DNA of 64,000 nt from DATCJA01 sp963814955 (GCA_963814955.1 CAWFEX010000015.1:310001-374000), one strand, 5' to 3'; shown: positions 38,738 through 48,021, numbered from the stretch's first letter. Program-made: numbers and translations. The notes: generated by a model not told the origin, from the sequence alone.

Positions 38738-38817
38738 GGGGCGCGAGGCCCCTACGTTGAATGGCGATGCAGGGGCCGGCCTTCAGGCCCGCCCATCGCC
38801 GGTAGGGGCGGCCCTAC
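38738..38817. repeat. Palindromes in the rplJ-rplL spacer
   Basis: Three hairpins: GGGGC...GCCCC followed by CTAC (38738-38754), a long hairpin with outer arms GGCGATG/CATCGCC and an inner GGGCCGGCC-TTCA-GGCCCGCCC stem (38763-38800), and GTAGGG/CCCTAC around GCGG (38802-38817). The last overlaps the rplJ stop codon. In the same transcript as rplJL, this could act as a processing or pausing element. Confidence 0.65.
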
Positions 38818-39350
38818 GCCGCGCCCGCCTCACCTTTCTTCTTCTCCACCTGCACGAGCACCGACATCAGATCGCGCGGCGCCGCGGCCAGCACCGACAC
38901 GAACTGCTGCATGGGCGCCTGCAGCAGGAAGAGGAGCTTTGCGTACAGCTCCGGTCTGCCGGGCATGTTCGCGAGATCGACGACTTCCGCCGGTCGTATC
39001 GCCTGGCCCTGCACCACCGCCGCCTTGATCGACAGCTTCGGTGCACCCTTCATGAACGTCGTCAGCGCCTTCGCGAGCAGCACCGCATCGTGGCCCGTGA
39101 AGGCCACCGCCGTGGTGCCATCGAAGTGGGATTCGAGCGCCGACAGCTTGGTCCCCTGGCTTGCGCGCCTCGCCAGCGTGTTCTTCACCACTTTGTACTG
39201 GCCGCGCGCGGCGCGAATCTGGCGCCGCAATTCGGTGACCTGCGGAACGTTCAGACCCTTGTAGTCGACCACGATCGCCGTGTCGGCCGACTTGAACGCC
39301 AGGGAAAGGTCCTGGAGCTCCTGTTCTTTTTCTGCTCTGCTGACCGCCAT
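38814..39350 (-). CDS. rplJ: Ribosomal protein L10
   Basis: A 178-residue L10 with standard blocks: VDYKGLNVPQVTELRRQIRAA, YKVVKNTLARRA and FMKGAPKLSIKAAVVQGQ. ATG 39350 follows a GGGGGAGG tract. It anchors L7/L12 to the ribosome and, by family knowledge, represses translation of its own mRNA. The stop codon TAG is part of a GTAGGG palindrome (38814-38817). Confidence 0.96.
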   Translation of the reverse strand: MAVSRAEKEQELQDLSLAFKSADTAIVVDYKGLNVPQVTELRRQIRAARGQYKVVKNTLARRASQGTKLSALESHFDGTTAVAFTGHDAVLLAKALTTFMKGAPKLSIKAAVVQGQAIRPAEVVDLANMPGRPELYAKLLFLLQAPMQQFVSVLAAAPRDLMSVLVQVEKKKGEAGAA

Positions 39351-39358
39351 CCTCCCCC

Positions 39359-40063
39359 CTAGTGTTTGGCCCGCTCATCGATGTGCGCGGTGTCGATTGC
39401 GACGCCCGGACCCATCGTGGAGGACACGGTGACCGACTTCAGATACTTTCCCTTGGCGGCGGCCGGCTTGGCGCGAACAACGCTGTCGACGAGCGCGTGA
39501 GTGTTGTCGATCAGCTTGTCCGTCGAAAACGACGTCTTGCCGAGCGGCGCGTGAATGATGCCGGTCTTGTCGACGCGGAATTCGACCTTGCCTGCCTTGA
39601 TCTCCTTGATCGCCTGCGCGACGTTTGGAGTGACGGTGCCCGTCTTCGGGTTCGGCATGAGCCCCCGCGGGCCGAGCACCTTGCCGAGACGTCCAACCGC
39701 ACGCATCATGTCGGGCGTCGCAACGACCGCGTCGAAGTCGACCCAGCCGCCAAGAATCTTCTCGACGACCTCCTCGCCAGCAACGTGATCGGCGCCCGCA
39801 TCGGATGCTTCCTTCTGCTTGTCGGCCCCGGCAATCGCCAGGACACGCTTGCTCCTGCCGAGTCCGTGCGGAAGCACCACCGTGCCGCGGACCATCTGAT
39901 CCGCATGCTTGGGATCGACGCCGAGGCGCATCGCGATCTCCACCGTCTCGTCGAACTTGGCGTACTTCACCTTCTGAATCAGGGGAATCGCCTCCTCGAT
40001 CGTGTAGGAACGCGTCGAAACCTCCGCCGCGGCCGCTGTGAATTTCTTTCCGTGTCTTGCCAT
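39359..40063 (-). CDS. rplA: Ribosomal protein L1
   Basis: A 234-residue L1 from ATG 40063, with GAGGAGG 3 bases ahead. Signature blocks GPRGLMPNPKTGTVTPNV and KAGKVEFRVDKTGIIHAPLGKTSF are present, and the start is MARHGKKFTAAAAEV. L1 forms the stalk at the ribosomal E site and represses the L11 operon in other bacteria. It ends 8 bases before rplJ. Confidence 0.97.
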   Translation of the reverse strand: MARHGKKFTAAAAEVSTRSYTIEEAIPLIQKVKYAKFDETVEIAMRLGVDPKHADQMVRGTVVLPHGLGRSKRVLAIAGADKQKEASDAGADHVAGEEVVEKILGGWVDFDAVVATPDMMRAVGRLGKVLGPRGLMPNPKTGTVTPNVAQAIKEIKAGKVEFRVDKTGIIHAPLGKTSFSTDKLIDNTHALVDSVVRAKPAAAKGKYLKSVTVSSTMGPGVAIDTAHIDERAKH

Positions 40064-40103
40064 GCGCCTCCTCGTGGTATAACGGGCGCGTCGCGCCCTC
40101 CCA

Positions 40104-40182
40104 CATTTACGAATTGACGGATTTACGAATTGACGAACTGGAATCCAATGCGTCAATCCGTGGATTCGTGAATTCGTCAATC
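40104..40182. repeat. Word-repeat hairpin, GAATTGACG family
   Basis: Between rplK and rplA. The left side repeats TTACGAATTGACG with variants, and the right side carries the inverted words (GTCAATCCGTGGATTCGTG, AATTCGTCAATC). The rplK stop TGA is part of the right arm's word. A similar word is seen at 44030-44060. Confidence 0.65.
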
Positions 40183-40606
40183 ACCCGATCACATCGATTC
40201 CCATCGAGCGTGCCGTGCCTCGAACGGTCCTGACGGCCGACTCGAGCGAATCGCAGTTCAGATCCGGCATCTTCGTCTTCGCGATGTCTTCCACCTGCTT
40301 CGCCGTGACCGTCCCGACCTTGTTCCGATTCGGTTCGGCCGATCCCTTGGCGAGATTCGCCACCTTCTTGAGCAGCACGGACGCCGGCGGCGTCTTGGTG
40401 ATGAAGCTGTAGGTGCGGTCGGCGTAAACGGTGACGACGACGGGAATAATGAGGCCGTCGTCTTTTGCCGTCTTCGCGTTGAAGTTCTTGCAGAAATCCA
40501 TGATGTTCACGCCGTGCGGACCGAGCGCGGTCCCCACCGGCGGCGCGGGGGTCGCCTTCCCCGCCGGAATCTGCAGTTTCACCATTGCCTGAACTTTTTT
40601 TGCCAT
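40181..40606 (-). CDS. rplK: Ribosomal protein L11
   Basis: A 141-residue L11 starting MAKKVQAMVKLQIPAGKATP with AAGG just upstream. The standard thiostrepton-region motifs are visible: ALGPHGVNIMDFCKNFNAKT, TVYADRTYSFITKTPPASVLL, and the C-terminal ARSMGIDVIG. L11 binds the GTPase-associated centre of 23S rRNA. First ribosomal protein gene after nusG. Confidence 0.97.
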   Translation of the reverse strand: MAKKVQAMVKLQIPAGKATPAPPVGTALGPHGVNIMDFCKNFNAKTAKDDGLIIPVVVTVYADRTYSFITKTPPASVLLKKVANLAKGSAEPNRNKVGTVTAKQVEDIAKTKMPDLNCDSLESAVRTVRGTARSMGIDVIG

Positions 40607-40613
40607 AAACCTT

Positions 40614-40686
40614 AACCGCGAAGATCACGGAGAACACGACATCACAACGCAGTATCAGTTCTGCGTTCTTCGTGCCCTTCGTGGTT
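40614..40686. repeat. Word-repeat hairpin, CACGAAG family
   Basis: Between nusG and rplK. The left arm AACCGCGAAGATCACGGAG continues to AACGCAG; the right arm inverts it as CTGCGTTCTTCGTGCCCTTC then GTGGTT. The word CACGAAG recurs with small changes. The right arm reaches into the nusG stop codon. Confidence 0.65.
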
Positions 40687-41228
40687 CAAATCTTCTCCAC
40701 ATCGAGGAAATCCAGTTCAACCGGGGTCGGCCGTCCGAAGATCGTCACCATGACCTTCAACGTGTTCTTATCCAGGTTCACGTCGTCCACCACACCGTTG
40801 AAGCTGGTAAATGGCCCCGCGTTGATCCGGACCTGGTCGCCTTTCTCGAAGCTGTATTTCGGCTTGGGCTTCTCCGCGGCCGTCTTCACCTGGTCGAGGA
40901 TCTGCTCGACTTCTTCTTTGCTGAGCGGCGTCGGCTTGCTGCCCGCGCCGACGAACCCGGTCACCTTCGGGGTGTTCTTCACCACGTGCCACGCGTGGTC
41001 CGACATCGTCATCTCAACCAGGATGTAGCCCGGGAAAAAACGCTTCGGCGTGACCACCTTGCGACCGCTGCGCATCTCCACAACGTCCTCGGTTGGAATC
41101 AGGATTTCGCCTATCTCGTTCTGCAGCCCGTACGCCTGTACGCGCTGCGCGAGCGACTCAGCCACCTTCTTCTCAAACCCGGAATACGTGTGGACGATGT
41201 ACCAGTTTTTGGTGGCGACGTCGGTCAT
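40686..41228 (-). CDS. nusG: Transcription termination/antitermination factor NusG
   Basis: About 180 residues from ATG 41228, which overlaps the secE stop by one base (TGATG). The NGN domain has WYIVHTYSGFEKKVAESLAQ and FFPGYILVEM, and the KOW domain has FEKGDQVRINAGPFTSFNGVVD...GRPTPVELDFLDVEKI. NusG increases RNA polymerase processivity and couples transcription to translation and Rho. Normal length. Confidence 0.97.
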   Translation of the reverse strand: MTDVATKNWYIVHTYSGFEKKVAESLAQRVQAYGLQNEIGEILIPTEDVVEMRSGRKVVTPKRFFPGYILVEMTMSDHAWHVVKNTPKVTGFVGAGSKPTPLSKEEVEQILDQVKTAAEKPKPKYSFEKGDQVRINAGPFTSFNGVVDDVNLDKNTLKVMVTIFGRPTPVELDFLDVEKI

Positions 41229-41485
41229 CACGCTCCAAACCCCCGGAAGATCCAGTCGACGGCCCGGTTGAACAGCAGGTCGAGTCCCCAGAGATACATG
41301 CCGAAGAACGTCGACGTCACGATCACGACAAATGTCGTGGCATACACTTCCTTCCGCGACGGCCACGTGACGCGCCGTGTCTCGTTACGGACTTCGATGA
41401 GGAAGGTACGGAGGTTCTCCCACCAGCCTCTGATGCCCCCGATCGCGCGGGCGGGGGCGGGTTTGACTTGTTCCAACGTGCTCAT
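41228..41485 (-). CDS. secE: Preprotein translocase subunit SecE
   Basis: An 85-residue single-helix SecE starting at ATG 41485 (a GTG one codon earlier is possible). The amphipathic ENLRTFLIEVRNETRRVTWPS is the conserved SecE element and is followed by one transmembrane helix. It is an essential part of the SecYEG channel. The gene overlaps nusG by one base, as in most bacteria. Confidence 0.94.
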   Translation of the reverse strand: MSTLEQVKPAPARAIGGIRGWWENLRTFLIEVRNETRRVTWPSRKEVYATTFVVIVTSTFFGMYLWGLDLLFNRAVDWIFRGFGA

Positions 41486-41508
41486 CACTGCATTCCAGTA
41501 GGCCTCAG

Positions 41509-41580
41509 GGCCCAGGCCTCAGGGCTGTTTCAGGCTTCAGGTCTGAGGCCTCTGTGCCTGGACCCTGAGCCCCGGGGCCT
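41509..41580. repeat. Word-repeat hairpin, CAGGCCT/AGGCCTCAGG family
   Basis: Between tRNA-Trp and secE. AGGCCTCAGGGCCC and AGGCCTCAGGGCTG are followed by CAGGTCTGAGGCCTCTGTGC and by an inverse CAGG...CCCTGAG tract. The words pair to form a long imperfect hairpin. Confidence 0.6.
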
Positions 41581-41596
41581 TCCTCGATTTCCACTC

Positions 41597-41672
41597 TGGC
41601 AGGTCAGGAGGGACTCGAACCCCCAGCCCCCGGTTTTGGAGACCGGTGCTCTACCAATTGAGCTACTGACCT
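41597..41672 (-). tRNA. tRNA-Trp (anticodon CCA)
   Basis: The 76-base minus-strand cloverleaf has the acceptor stem AGGTCAG/CTGACCT, the anticodon loop CTCCAAA with anticodon CCA, and the GTTCGAG T loop. The terminal CCA is encoded (TGG at 41597-41599 on the plus strand). Location between rpmG and secE is as in many bacteria. Confidence 0.95.
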
Positions 41673-41686
41673 ACTTCTTCAATTTC

Positions 41687-41752
41687 AAAGTGCACAGTGG
41701 AAAATGCAAGTAAGTTCGAACTTACTTTGCACTTTGCACTTTCCACTTTGAA
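41687..41752. repeat. Word-repeat hairpin, AAAGTGC family
   Basis: Between rpmG and tRNA-Trp. The perfect core palindrome AAGTAAGTTCGAACTTACTT is flanked by AAAGTGC words on one side and GCACTTT words on the other. The same words recur at 59472-59570. Confidence 0.7.
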
Positions 41753-41756
41753 CGTC

Positions 41757-41906
41757 CTACTTGGTCTCCTTGTGCGCCGTGTGCTTCCGGCAGAATCGGC
41801 AATACTTATTGAACTCGAGCCGCTCTGTCGTCTTCTTCTTGTTTTTCGTCGTGCTGTAATTCCGGCGCTTGCACTCCCCGCACGCCAGCTGAATGATGTC
41901 TCTCAT
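41757..41906 (-). CDS. rpmG: Ribosomal protein L33
   Basis: A 49-residue protein: MRDIIQLACGECKRRNYSTT followed by KNKKKTTERLEFNKYCRFC and RKHTAHKETK. Two CxxC pairs mark the zinc-binding form of L33. It lies between tuf and tRNA-Trp, the usual place. Confidence 0.97.
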   Translation of the reverse strand: MRDIIQLACGECKRRNYSTTKNKKKTTERLEFNKYCRFCRKHTAHKETK

Positions 41907-41917
41907 AAATCATCCCC

Positions 41918-41942
41918 GCGCAGGCTGAAGCGTGCGCGCTAC
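41918..41942 (-). repeat. Family C GTAG-headed palindrome
   Basis: On the minus strand GTAGCGCGCACGCTTCAG continues into the pairing arm, with one mismatch. A second copy lies at 57911. It sits between tuf and rpmG. Confidence 0.7.
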
Positions 41943-41975
41943 GCGTGTCGCGCGCACGCTCGAGCGGGCGCGTCC

Positions 41976-43175
<1,200 letters not shown>

Positions 43176-43288
43176 ATGCGTCGTCTATCGGATAGAAGTA
43201 AATGTCTGCGTTCTACTCTCTACGCTTTCGACTGCTTTGGTCCGCCTTCGCGCCTCCGGCGCTTCGGCGCGACAGACCTACAACCATT

Positions 43289-43380
43289 GCCCTTCGACTC
43301 ACTACGCTCGCTCAGGGCACTCGACTCGGCCGCTCTGAACTGGCTTGCCACGAGCGAGGCCGCGAAGCGGCCGAGTCGAG

Positions 43381-43382
<2 letters not shown>
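43289..43382. repeat. Hairpins between tuf and tRNA-Thr(GGT)
   Basis: A 30-base repeat with arms GCCCTTCGA..CAGGGC (43289-43318; others at 43672 and 43833) is followed by a 17-base perfect inverted repeat, 43318-43334 against 43366-43382, with arm AGCGGCCGAGTCGAGTG. The second arm includes two bases of the encoded CCA of tRNA-Thr. Confidence 0.75.
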
Positions 43383-43456
<74 letters not shown>

Positions 43457-43548
43457 CTTCGCGCTGCGCGCTCCGGCCGACAAGTCGGCTGAAGCCCAAT
43501 CTGGCTTGCCAACCAAAGCTCGCGTCGCGGCGCGTCGCGGGCGAAGGT

Positions 43549-43623
43549 TGGAGCGGGAGACGGGGATCGAACCCGCGACCAACAGCTTGGAAGGCTGTGA
43601 CTCTACCACTGAGTTACTCCCGC
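43549..43623 (-). tRNA. tRNA-Gly (anticodon TCC)
   Basis: A 75-base cloverleaf: acceptor GCGGGAG/CTCCCGC, anticodon loop CTTCCAA between ACAGC and GCTGT, GTTCGAT T loop, encoded CCA. Corresponds to glyT in the E. coli tufB operon. Confidence 0.95.
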
Positions 43624-43671
43624 CCTCGCACTCACCCGCTTCGCCGCATCGTGCTTCGGCGAGGCAGGCCC

Positions 43672-43701
43672 GCCCTTCGACTCGCTTCGCTCGCTCAGGG
43701 C
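43672..43701. repeat. 30-base palindrome between tRNA-Tyr and tRNA-Gly
   Basis: GCCCTTCGACTCGC and its near-inverse arms enclose TTCG, with ends GCCCT and AGGGC. Same sequence as the copies at 43289 and 43833, in the same orientation. Confidence 0.75.
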
Positions 43702-43832
43702 AAGCCTTCTCCTCTGTCTTACACCCGTCGAGCCCGCCGCTTCCCTTTGCCGGCGATTACGACATCACCGCGCCGAACAGTCACTCGCAAATCGCCAACG
43801 CGCGCCGCGCGCCGGCCTACCAAACGCAGGAG

Positions 43833-43922
43833 GCCCTCGACTCGCTCCGCTCGCTCAGGGCACCACTCGACTCGGCTTGCCACGAGAGAGGCTTCGCCGC
43901 GAGGCGAAGCCGAGTCGAGTGG
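43833..43922. repeat. Palindrome plus long hairpin abutting tRNA-Tyr CCA end
   Basis: A third copy of the GCCCT..AGGGC palindrome (43833-43861) is followed by a 16-base perfect inverted repeat (43863-43878 against 43907-43922, arm AAGCCGAGTCGAGTGG). The second arm includes the encoded CCA of tRNA-Tyr. Confidence 0.75.
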
Positions 43923-44006
43923 TGGGGAGGGGAGGGTTCGAACCTCCGTAGCCACTAGGGCGGCAGATTTACAGTCTGCTGCGATTGACCGCTCCGCCAC
44001 CTCCCC
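43920..44006 (-). tRNA. tRNA-Tyr (anticodon GTA)
   Basis: An 87-base class II tRNA with long variable arm. Acceptor GGGGAGG/CCTCCCC, anticodon stem CAGA/TCTG with loop CTGTAAA giving GTA, GTTCGAA T loop, encoded CCA. Corresponds to tyrU. Confidence 0.95.
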
Positions 44007-44149
44007 TTAATGTTGTCTACGCCGTACCGGATTGACGAATTGACGAATCACCGCGGCGCAAGTTCGTAGAGACGTAACTTCAGTTCGTCGATTTTCGTTG
44101 GAATCCGTGTATTCGGTGCTTCACTGAAAGATGCGGCGAGAAGGCCCGG

Positions 44150-44226
44150 TGGAGCTGGCGGAGGGATTTGAACCCCCGACCCGCTGATTACAAATCAGCC
44201 GCTCTACCGGACTGAGCTACGCCAGC
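44150..44226 (-). tRNA. tRNA-Thr (anticodon TGT)
   Basis: A 77-base cloverleaf: acceptor GCTGGCG/CGCCAGC, anticodon loop TTTGTAA between CTGA and TCAG, GTTCAAA T loop, encoded CCA. First gene of the tRNA-tuf operon, as thrU in E. coli. The 143-base spacer to tRNA-Tyr holds GACGAATTGACGAAT words like those at 40104. Confidence 0.95.
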
Positions 44227-44239
44227 AGACGAAGCGCAC

Positions 44240-44269
44240 ATAATAGCACTTCCCGTGCCAGTCTCGCAA
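44240..44269 (-). promoter_or_regulatory. Sigma70-type promoter of the tRNA-tuf operon
   Basis: On the minus strand -35 TTGCGA (44269-44264), an 18-base spacer and -10 TATTAT (44245-44240, preceded by TGC, an extended -10). Predicted start is near 44233, about 7 bases before tRNA-Thr(TGT). Confidence 0.7.
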
Positions 44270-44329
44270 GGTGTCTTGAGCTCCCGCGGCAGACCGTAAC
44301 CACTGCCATTGACCGGGGTTGCAGCCGTT

Positions 44330-45091
44330 TCACCGTTCGGACCGCACTTTTTGGGGACTGGCGCCATGCCGACCCGGTTTCCGACGCCGCTGGCGAACCG
44401 CTTCGAACAAGGTTACTCCCGCTGCCACAGATACATTGAGACTTTCAACGTGTCCGAGCATCGGGATTGACACCAGATAGTCGCAGCGTTCCCGCACCAG
44501 ACGGCGCAAACCTGCACCTTCAGCGCCCAGAACGACCGCGATCGGGCCGGTGAAATCGATCGTATCGTACGCCCCGTCGGCTTGGCTCGCGAGTCCTACG
44601 GTCCACACACCGGCCGTCTTGAGATCATCCACGGCGCGAGCGATGTTCACGACCTCGGCAATTCGGACGTGCGCGACCGCCCCCGCCGACGCCTTTGCGA
44701 CAACCCCACCCAACGCCGCCGATCTGCGGCTCTGAAGCACGACGCCATCGGCGCCGGCAGCGTCTGCCGTTCGGAGGATCGCCCCCAGGTTGTGTGGATC
44801 CTCGATTCCATCGAGGACAACCAGGAGCGGCGGTCCGCTCGCGCCGCGCACCAGTTCATCGAGGCTGTACTCCCGTGCATCGTCTATGACAGCCAGCACC
44901 CCTTGATGTACGCCGCCCCGGGCATCGCGATTGAGCGCGTCCACCTGCACTCGACGCACGGGTACGCCGCGTTTGTCTGCCAGGCTGAGAAGCTCGCGCA
45001 GACGGCCGTCGTTCCGCTCTCCCACTCGCAGCTCGCGGACGCGTCCCGACCGCAACGCTTCGAGCACCGGATTGACGCCATAGATGATCAT
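44330..45091 (-). CDS. rlmB: 23S rRNA (guanosine-2'-O-)-methyltransferase RlmB (TrmH family)
   Basis: A 253-residue SPOUT methyltransferase. The N-terminal substrate-binding domain starts MIIYGVNPVLEALRSGRVREL. The SPOUT knot has VVLDGIEDPHNLGAILRTADAAG (motif 1), IAVVLGAEGAGLRRLVRERCD (motif 2) and IPMLGHVESLNVSVAAGVTLFE (motif 3). By family it methylates a guanosine of the 23S rRNA peptidyl-transferase region. It lies between gltX and the tRNA cluster. Confidence 0.92.
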   Translation of the reverse strand: MIIYGVNPVLEALRSGRVRELRVGERNDGRLRELLSLADKRGVPVRRVQVDALNRDARGGVHQGVLAVIDDAREYSLDELVRGASGPPLLVVLDGIEDPHNLGAILRTADAAGADGVVLQSRRSAALGGVVAKASAGAVAHVRIAEVVNIARAVDDLKTAGVWTVGLASQADGAYDTIDFTGPIAVVLGAEGAGLRRLVRERCDYLVSIPMLGHVESLNVSVAAGVTLFEAVRQRRRKPGRHGASPQKVRSER

Positions 45092-45099
45092 CGCGTCAA

Positions 45100-45124
45100 G
45101 GGGTCTGACCCGGGGTCAGACCCC
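45100..45124. repeat. Perfect GGGGTCTGACCC palindrome
   Basis: Arm GGGGTCTGACCC is followed at once by its reverse complement GGGTCAGACCCC within GGGGTCAGACCCC. It sits in the 58-base rlmB-gltX spacer. Confidence 0.7.
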
Positions 45125-45149
45125 GGGTCGAGGCGACTCGAGGTTGGCG

Positions 45150-46649
45150 TCATGTCGTGCGGCGCTCCAGCTCCCGGAGAAATGCGGAGGCGCGTTCTGA
45201 GGCACTCTTAATCCGGCGAATCGCGGAACCACTGAGCAACGCGCCCCGTTCCATCGAGGGGACAGCCAAATCCAGCTCCAACCCTTCAGGCTCCCCCGTC
45301 AACGCGATCCGGATCGGGTGCAGCAGCGACCTGCCCTTTTCGCCCGTCCGCTCGCGCAGACGAGCCACTGCCGCCCGAAAAGCCTCGCGATCGGTCAACG
45401 GCCCGGTGCCGGACAGATCCTCCGCGAGTGCGCTGATGACAGGCCTGGCTGCCGCGCCCTCTGCCCTGATGCGCTCATCGTCCAACGCGCGCTCTGCTGA
45501 ATAGTCGAACAGGAAACGCAGACGCGCAGGCACCTGTTCGAGCCGGTCCACCGAAATTGCGGCAGCCGGGACAACGAAACCAAGAAAGGCGACTGCTTCG
45601 TCTTCGGGTTCGGTAACCCAACCCTCCTGTTGCAGATAAGGAACCGACAGTCGGGCCAATCGCTCGGGTGATGCAAGCTTCAAATAATGGCGATTGACCC
45701 ACGCCAGCTTCTCGATGTCGAACACGCCCGCACTGCGTCCTACGTCCTTCAGATCGAATCGGCGCGCGAGCTCGTCGAGCGGCAGCAGCTCTTGATCCTC
45801 TCCCGGCGACCATCCGAGCAGCGCAAGGTAATTGCCGAGTGCTTCGGGAAGGTACCCACGGGCGCGAAACTCGGCGACAGAAGTGGCGCCGTGCCGCTTT
45901 GACAGCACTCCATGGTCGGGGCCGAGCACGAGCGACACATGGGCAAACGTCGGCGCTCGCCATCCGAAGGCCTCGTAGAGAAGAAGCTGTCGTGGCGTGT
46001 TTGAGATGTGATCCTCGCCCCGTATGACGTCCGTGATCTCCATCAATGCATCGTCGATGACGACCGCGAAGTTGTAGGCTGGTGTTCCCTCCGATCGCAT
46101 GAGAACCGGATCCCCGATGACATCGGAGGTGAAACTGACCTCGCCGCGGACAACGTCCTGGAACACGATGGTGCGGTCGTCGGGCACTCGAAACCGAATC
46201 ACGGCAGGCTCGCCGCGTCCTACCCGCGCGCGCGCCTCTTCCCGCGAAATGCCTCGGCACCGACCGACATACTTGGGCGGCCGGCCTTCCCGAAGCGCCG
46301 CGTAACGATCCATTTCGAGCTGTTCCGGCGGGCAAAAGCAATGGTACGCCTGGTCCCGCGACAGCAGTTCGACCGCGTGCGCCCGATAAATGTGCGTGCG
46401 CTCGGACTGCCGGTACGGGCCGTGGCTGCCGCCCTTCTCGACGCCCTCATCCCAATCGAGCCCCAGCCATCGCAGATCCTCGACGATGGCGCGTTCGGAT
46501 TCCGCCGTCGATCGCTCGACGTCGGTGTCTTCGATCCGGAGGACGAAGGTGCCGCCCCGTCCGCGAGCGAGCAGCCAATTGAAGAGCGCGGTACGAGCGT
46601 TGCCGACATGAAGCTGCCCGGTGGGACTAGGCGCGAAACGAACTCTCAC
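45150..46649 (-). CDS. gltX: Glutamyl-tRNA synthetase
   Basis: A 499-residue class I aminoacyl-tRNA synthetase starting with GTG (MRVRFAPSPTGQLHVGNART). The HIGH-type motif is PSPTGQLHVGNARTALFN, and the KMSKS-type loop is LSKRHGATSV. Later YFLKLA-type anticodon-binding helices are normal. It charges tRNA-Glu. The start is followed upstream by a word-repeat spacer and ispDF. Confidence 0.96.
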   Translation of the reverse strand: MRVRFAPSPTGQLHVGNARTALFNWLLARGRGGTFVLRIEDTDVERSTAESERAIVEDLRWLGLDWDEGVEKGGSHGPYRQSERTHIYRAHAVELLSRDQAYHCFCPPEQLEMDRYAALREGRPPKYVGRCRGISREEARARVGRGEPAVIRFRVPDDRTIVFQDVVRGEVSFTSDVIGDPVLMRSEGTPAYNFAVVIDDALMEITDVIRGEDHISNTPRQLLLYEAFGWRAPTFAHVSLVLGPDHGVLSKRHGATSVAEFRARGYLPEALGNYLALLGWSPGEDQELLPLDELARRFDLKDVGRSAGVFDIEKLAWVNRHYLKLASPERLARLSVPYLQQEGWVTEPEDEAVAFLGFVVPAAAISVDRLEQVPARLRFLFDYSAERALDDERIRAEGAAARPVISALAEDLSGTGPLTDREAFRAAVARLRERTGEKGRSLLHPIRIALTGEPEGLELDLAVPSMERGALLSGSAIRRIKSASERASAFLRELERRTT

Positions 46650-46659
46650 GGTGTATATC

Positions 46660-46784
46660 GTAGGTCAAAGGTCAAAGGGCAAAGGTCAAAGGGCAAAGGG
46701 CAAAGGGCAAGAGGCCAAGGGGAAGGGCAAGAGGCAAACGGGCAAGGGCAAACGGCAAGGGCAAAGGTACCGCGGCGAATGTCA
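46660..46784. repeat. Tandem 7-base word repeats, GGCAAAG family
   Basis: The gltX-ispDF spacer repeats AGGTCAAAGG, GGCAAAG and GGCAAGA with period 7, in one direction only. On the minus strand the last ispDF codons GAC CTT TGA are themselves one repeat word. Confidence 0.7.
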
Positions 46785-47963
46785 AAGGTCGCTGCGGGCG
46801 ATGAGCGCCACCGCGTGCACCGCGATTGATTCTCCGGCGCCAATCGATCCGACGCCTTCGTTCGTCTTCCCCTTGATGCTCACTCGATCGGGGGCAATGC
46901 CGATCGCGCGCGCGACGTTGACGCACATCATGTCGACGTGCGGGACCAGCTTCGGACGTTCCGCAATGACGACGACGTCCACATTCAGTACCGAGTAGCC
47001 AGCGGTGGCCACCAACTCTGCGGCGCGGGCAAGCAAGGCGATGCTGTCGGCGTCCTTCCAGGCAGGGTCGGAATCAGGAAAGTGACGACCTATATCACCT
47101 GCGCCGGCCGCGCCAAGAATCGCATCCGTGACCGCGTGACTCACGGCGTCCGCGTCGGAATGACCGGCGAGCCCCTTGTCGAAGGGAATCACGACGCCGC
47201 CCAGCACCAACCGTCGGCCCGATACGAGTCGATGCAAGTCGTACCCATTGCCGATCCGCAGCGTCCCAATACCTGCCGACTGCGTCACTGACCAATCACG
47301 AACGAAGCGTTCGGCGACGGCCAGGTCATCGGCCGTCGTGATTTTCAGATTCCGGGGATCACCTTCGACAATCTGCACTGCGTGTCCCGCACGCTCGACC
47401 AGAGCGGCCTCATCAGTGGCTTCCGTCGCCCTGTCACTCGACGCCAACGCCTCTCGCAGCACACTGACGCGAAACGCCTGCGGCGTCTGCGCGAGAAAAA
47501 TCTGGCCGCGAGGCAGCGTGTCCACCACGAATCGATTGTCGTTCGCACGCTTCACCGTGTCGGTGGCCGGTAGCGCCGCCAGCGCCGCACCATGTGCAAC
47601 GGCGGCGTCAATCGTTCTCTCGATGAGCGCACTGCCAACGAGCGGCCGCGCGGCATCATGGATCACGACAATCTCGGCAGCGGGCGATATTCGCGAAAAT
47701 GCACGCGCGACGGAATCCTGCCGCCGATCTCCTCCTTCGACGGTCTCGATTGGTTTGTGGCGGTTGCGAAGGTAGGTGGGCGCATCGGACGCAAGATCGG
47801 AGGGCAACGCAACGATGACGTCCGTTATGCGCTCGTGCAAGACGAACGCGTCGACGCTTCGCTCGAGAATGGGACGACCGCCGAGGGGGACGAGCTGCTT
47901 GAGAACCGCACCGCCGAAGCGCTGCCCGCGCCCGCCGGCTGCGATGATCGCGGTTACATGCAC
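46782..47963 (-). CDS. ispDF: Bifunctional IspD/IspF (MEP pathway)
   Basis: A 393-residue fusion. Residues 1-230 are IspD (CDP-ME synthase): IIAAGGRGQRFGG...KQLVPLGGRPILERS and IVVIHDAARPLV. Residues 235-393 are IspF (MEcPP synthase): RIGNGYDLHRL with the metal-binding D and H, GHSDADAVSHAVTDAILGAAG, DIGRHFPDSDP and KTNEGVGSIGAGESIAVHAV. These two steps make isoprenoid precursors. Fused ispDF is known in several phyla. The C-terminal codons lie in a repeat word. Confidence 0.96.
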   Translation of the reverse strand: MHVTAIIAAGGRGQRFGGAVLKQLVPLGGRPILERSVDAFVLHERITDVIVALPSDLASDAPTYLRNRHKPIETVEGGDRRQDSVARAFSRISPAAEIVVIHDAARPLVGSALIERTIDAAVAHGAALAALPATDTVKRANDNRFVVDTLPRGQIFLAQTPQAFRVSVLREALASSDRATEATDEAALVERAGHAVQIVEGDPRNLKITTADDLAVAERFVRDWSVTQSAGIGTLRIGNGYDLHRLVSGRRLVLGGVVIPFDKGLAGHSDADAVSHAVTDAILGAAGAGDIGRHFPDSDPAWKDADSIALLARAAELVATAGYSVLNVDVVVIAERPKLVPHVDMMCVNVARAIGIAPDRVSIKGKTNEGVGSIGAGESIAVHAVALIARSDL

Positions 47964-48021
47964 CCTTCGATGCTACTCGGGGTGACCCAGACCTGTCGCC
48001 CCCGCCGCCCGAGGTGCGCGA

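Noticed and set aside
44240..44269. Riboswitch or T-box upstream of the tRNA-tuf operon
   Set aside because: The promoter is about 7 bases from the first tRNA, so no leader exists.
46660..46784. CRISPR-like tandem repeats
   Set aside because: The units are 7 bases with no spacers of constant length, and there are no cas genes. This is a simple tandem word array.
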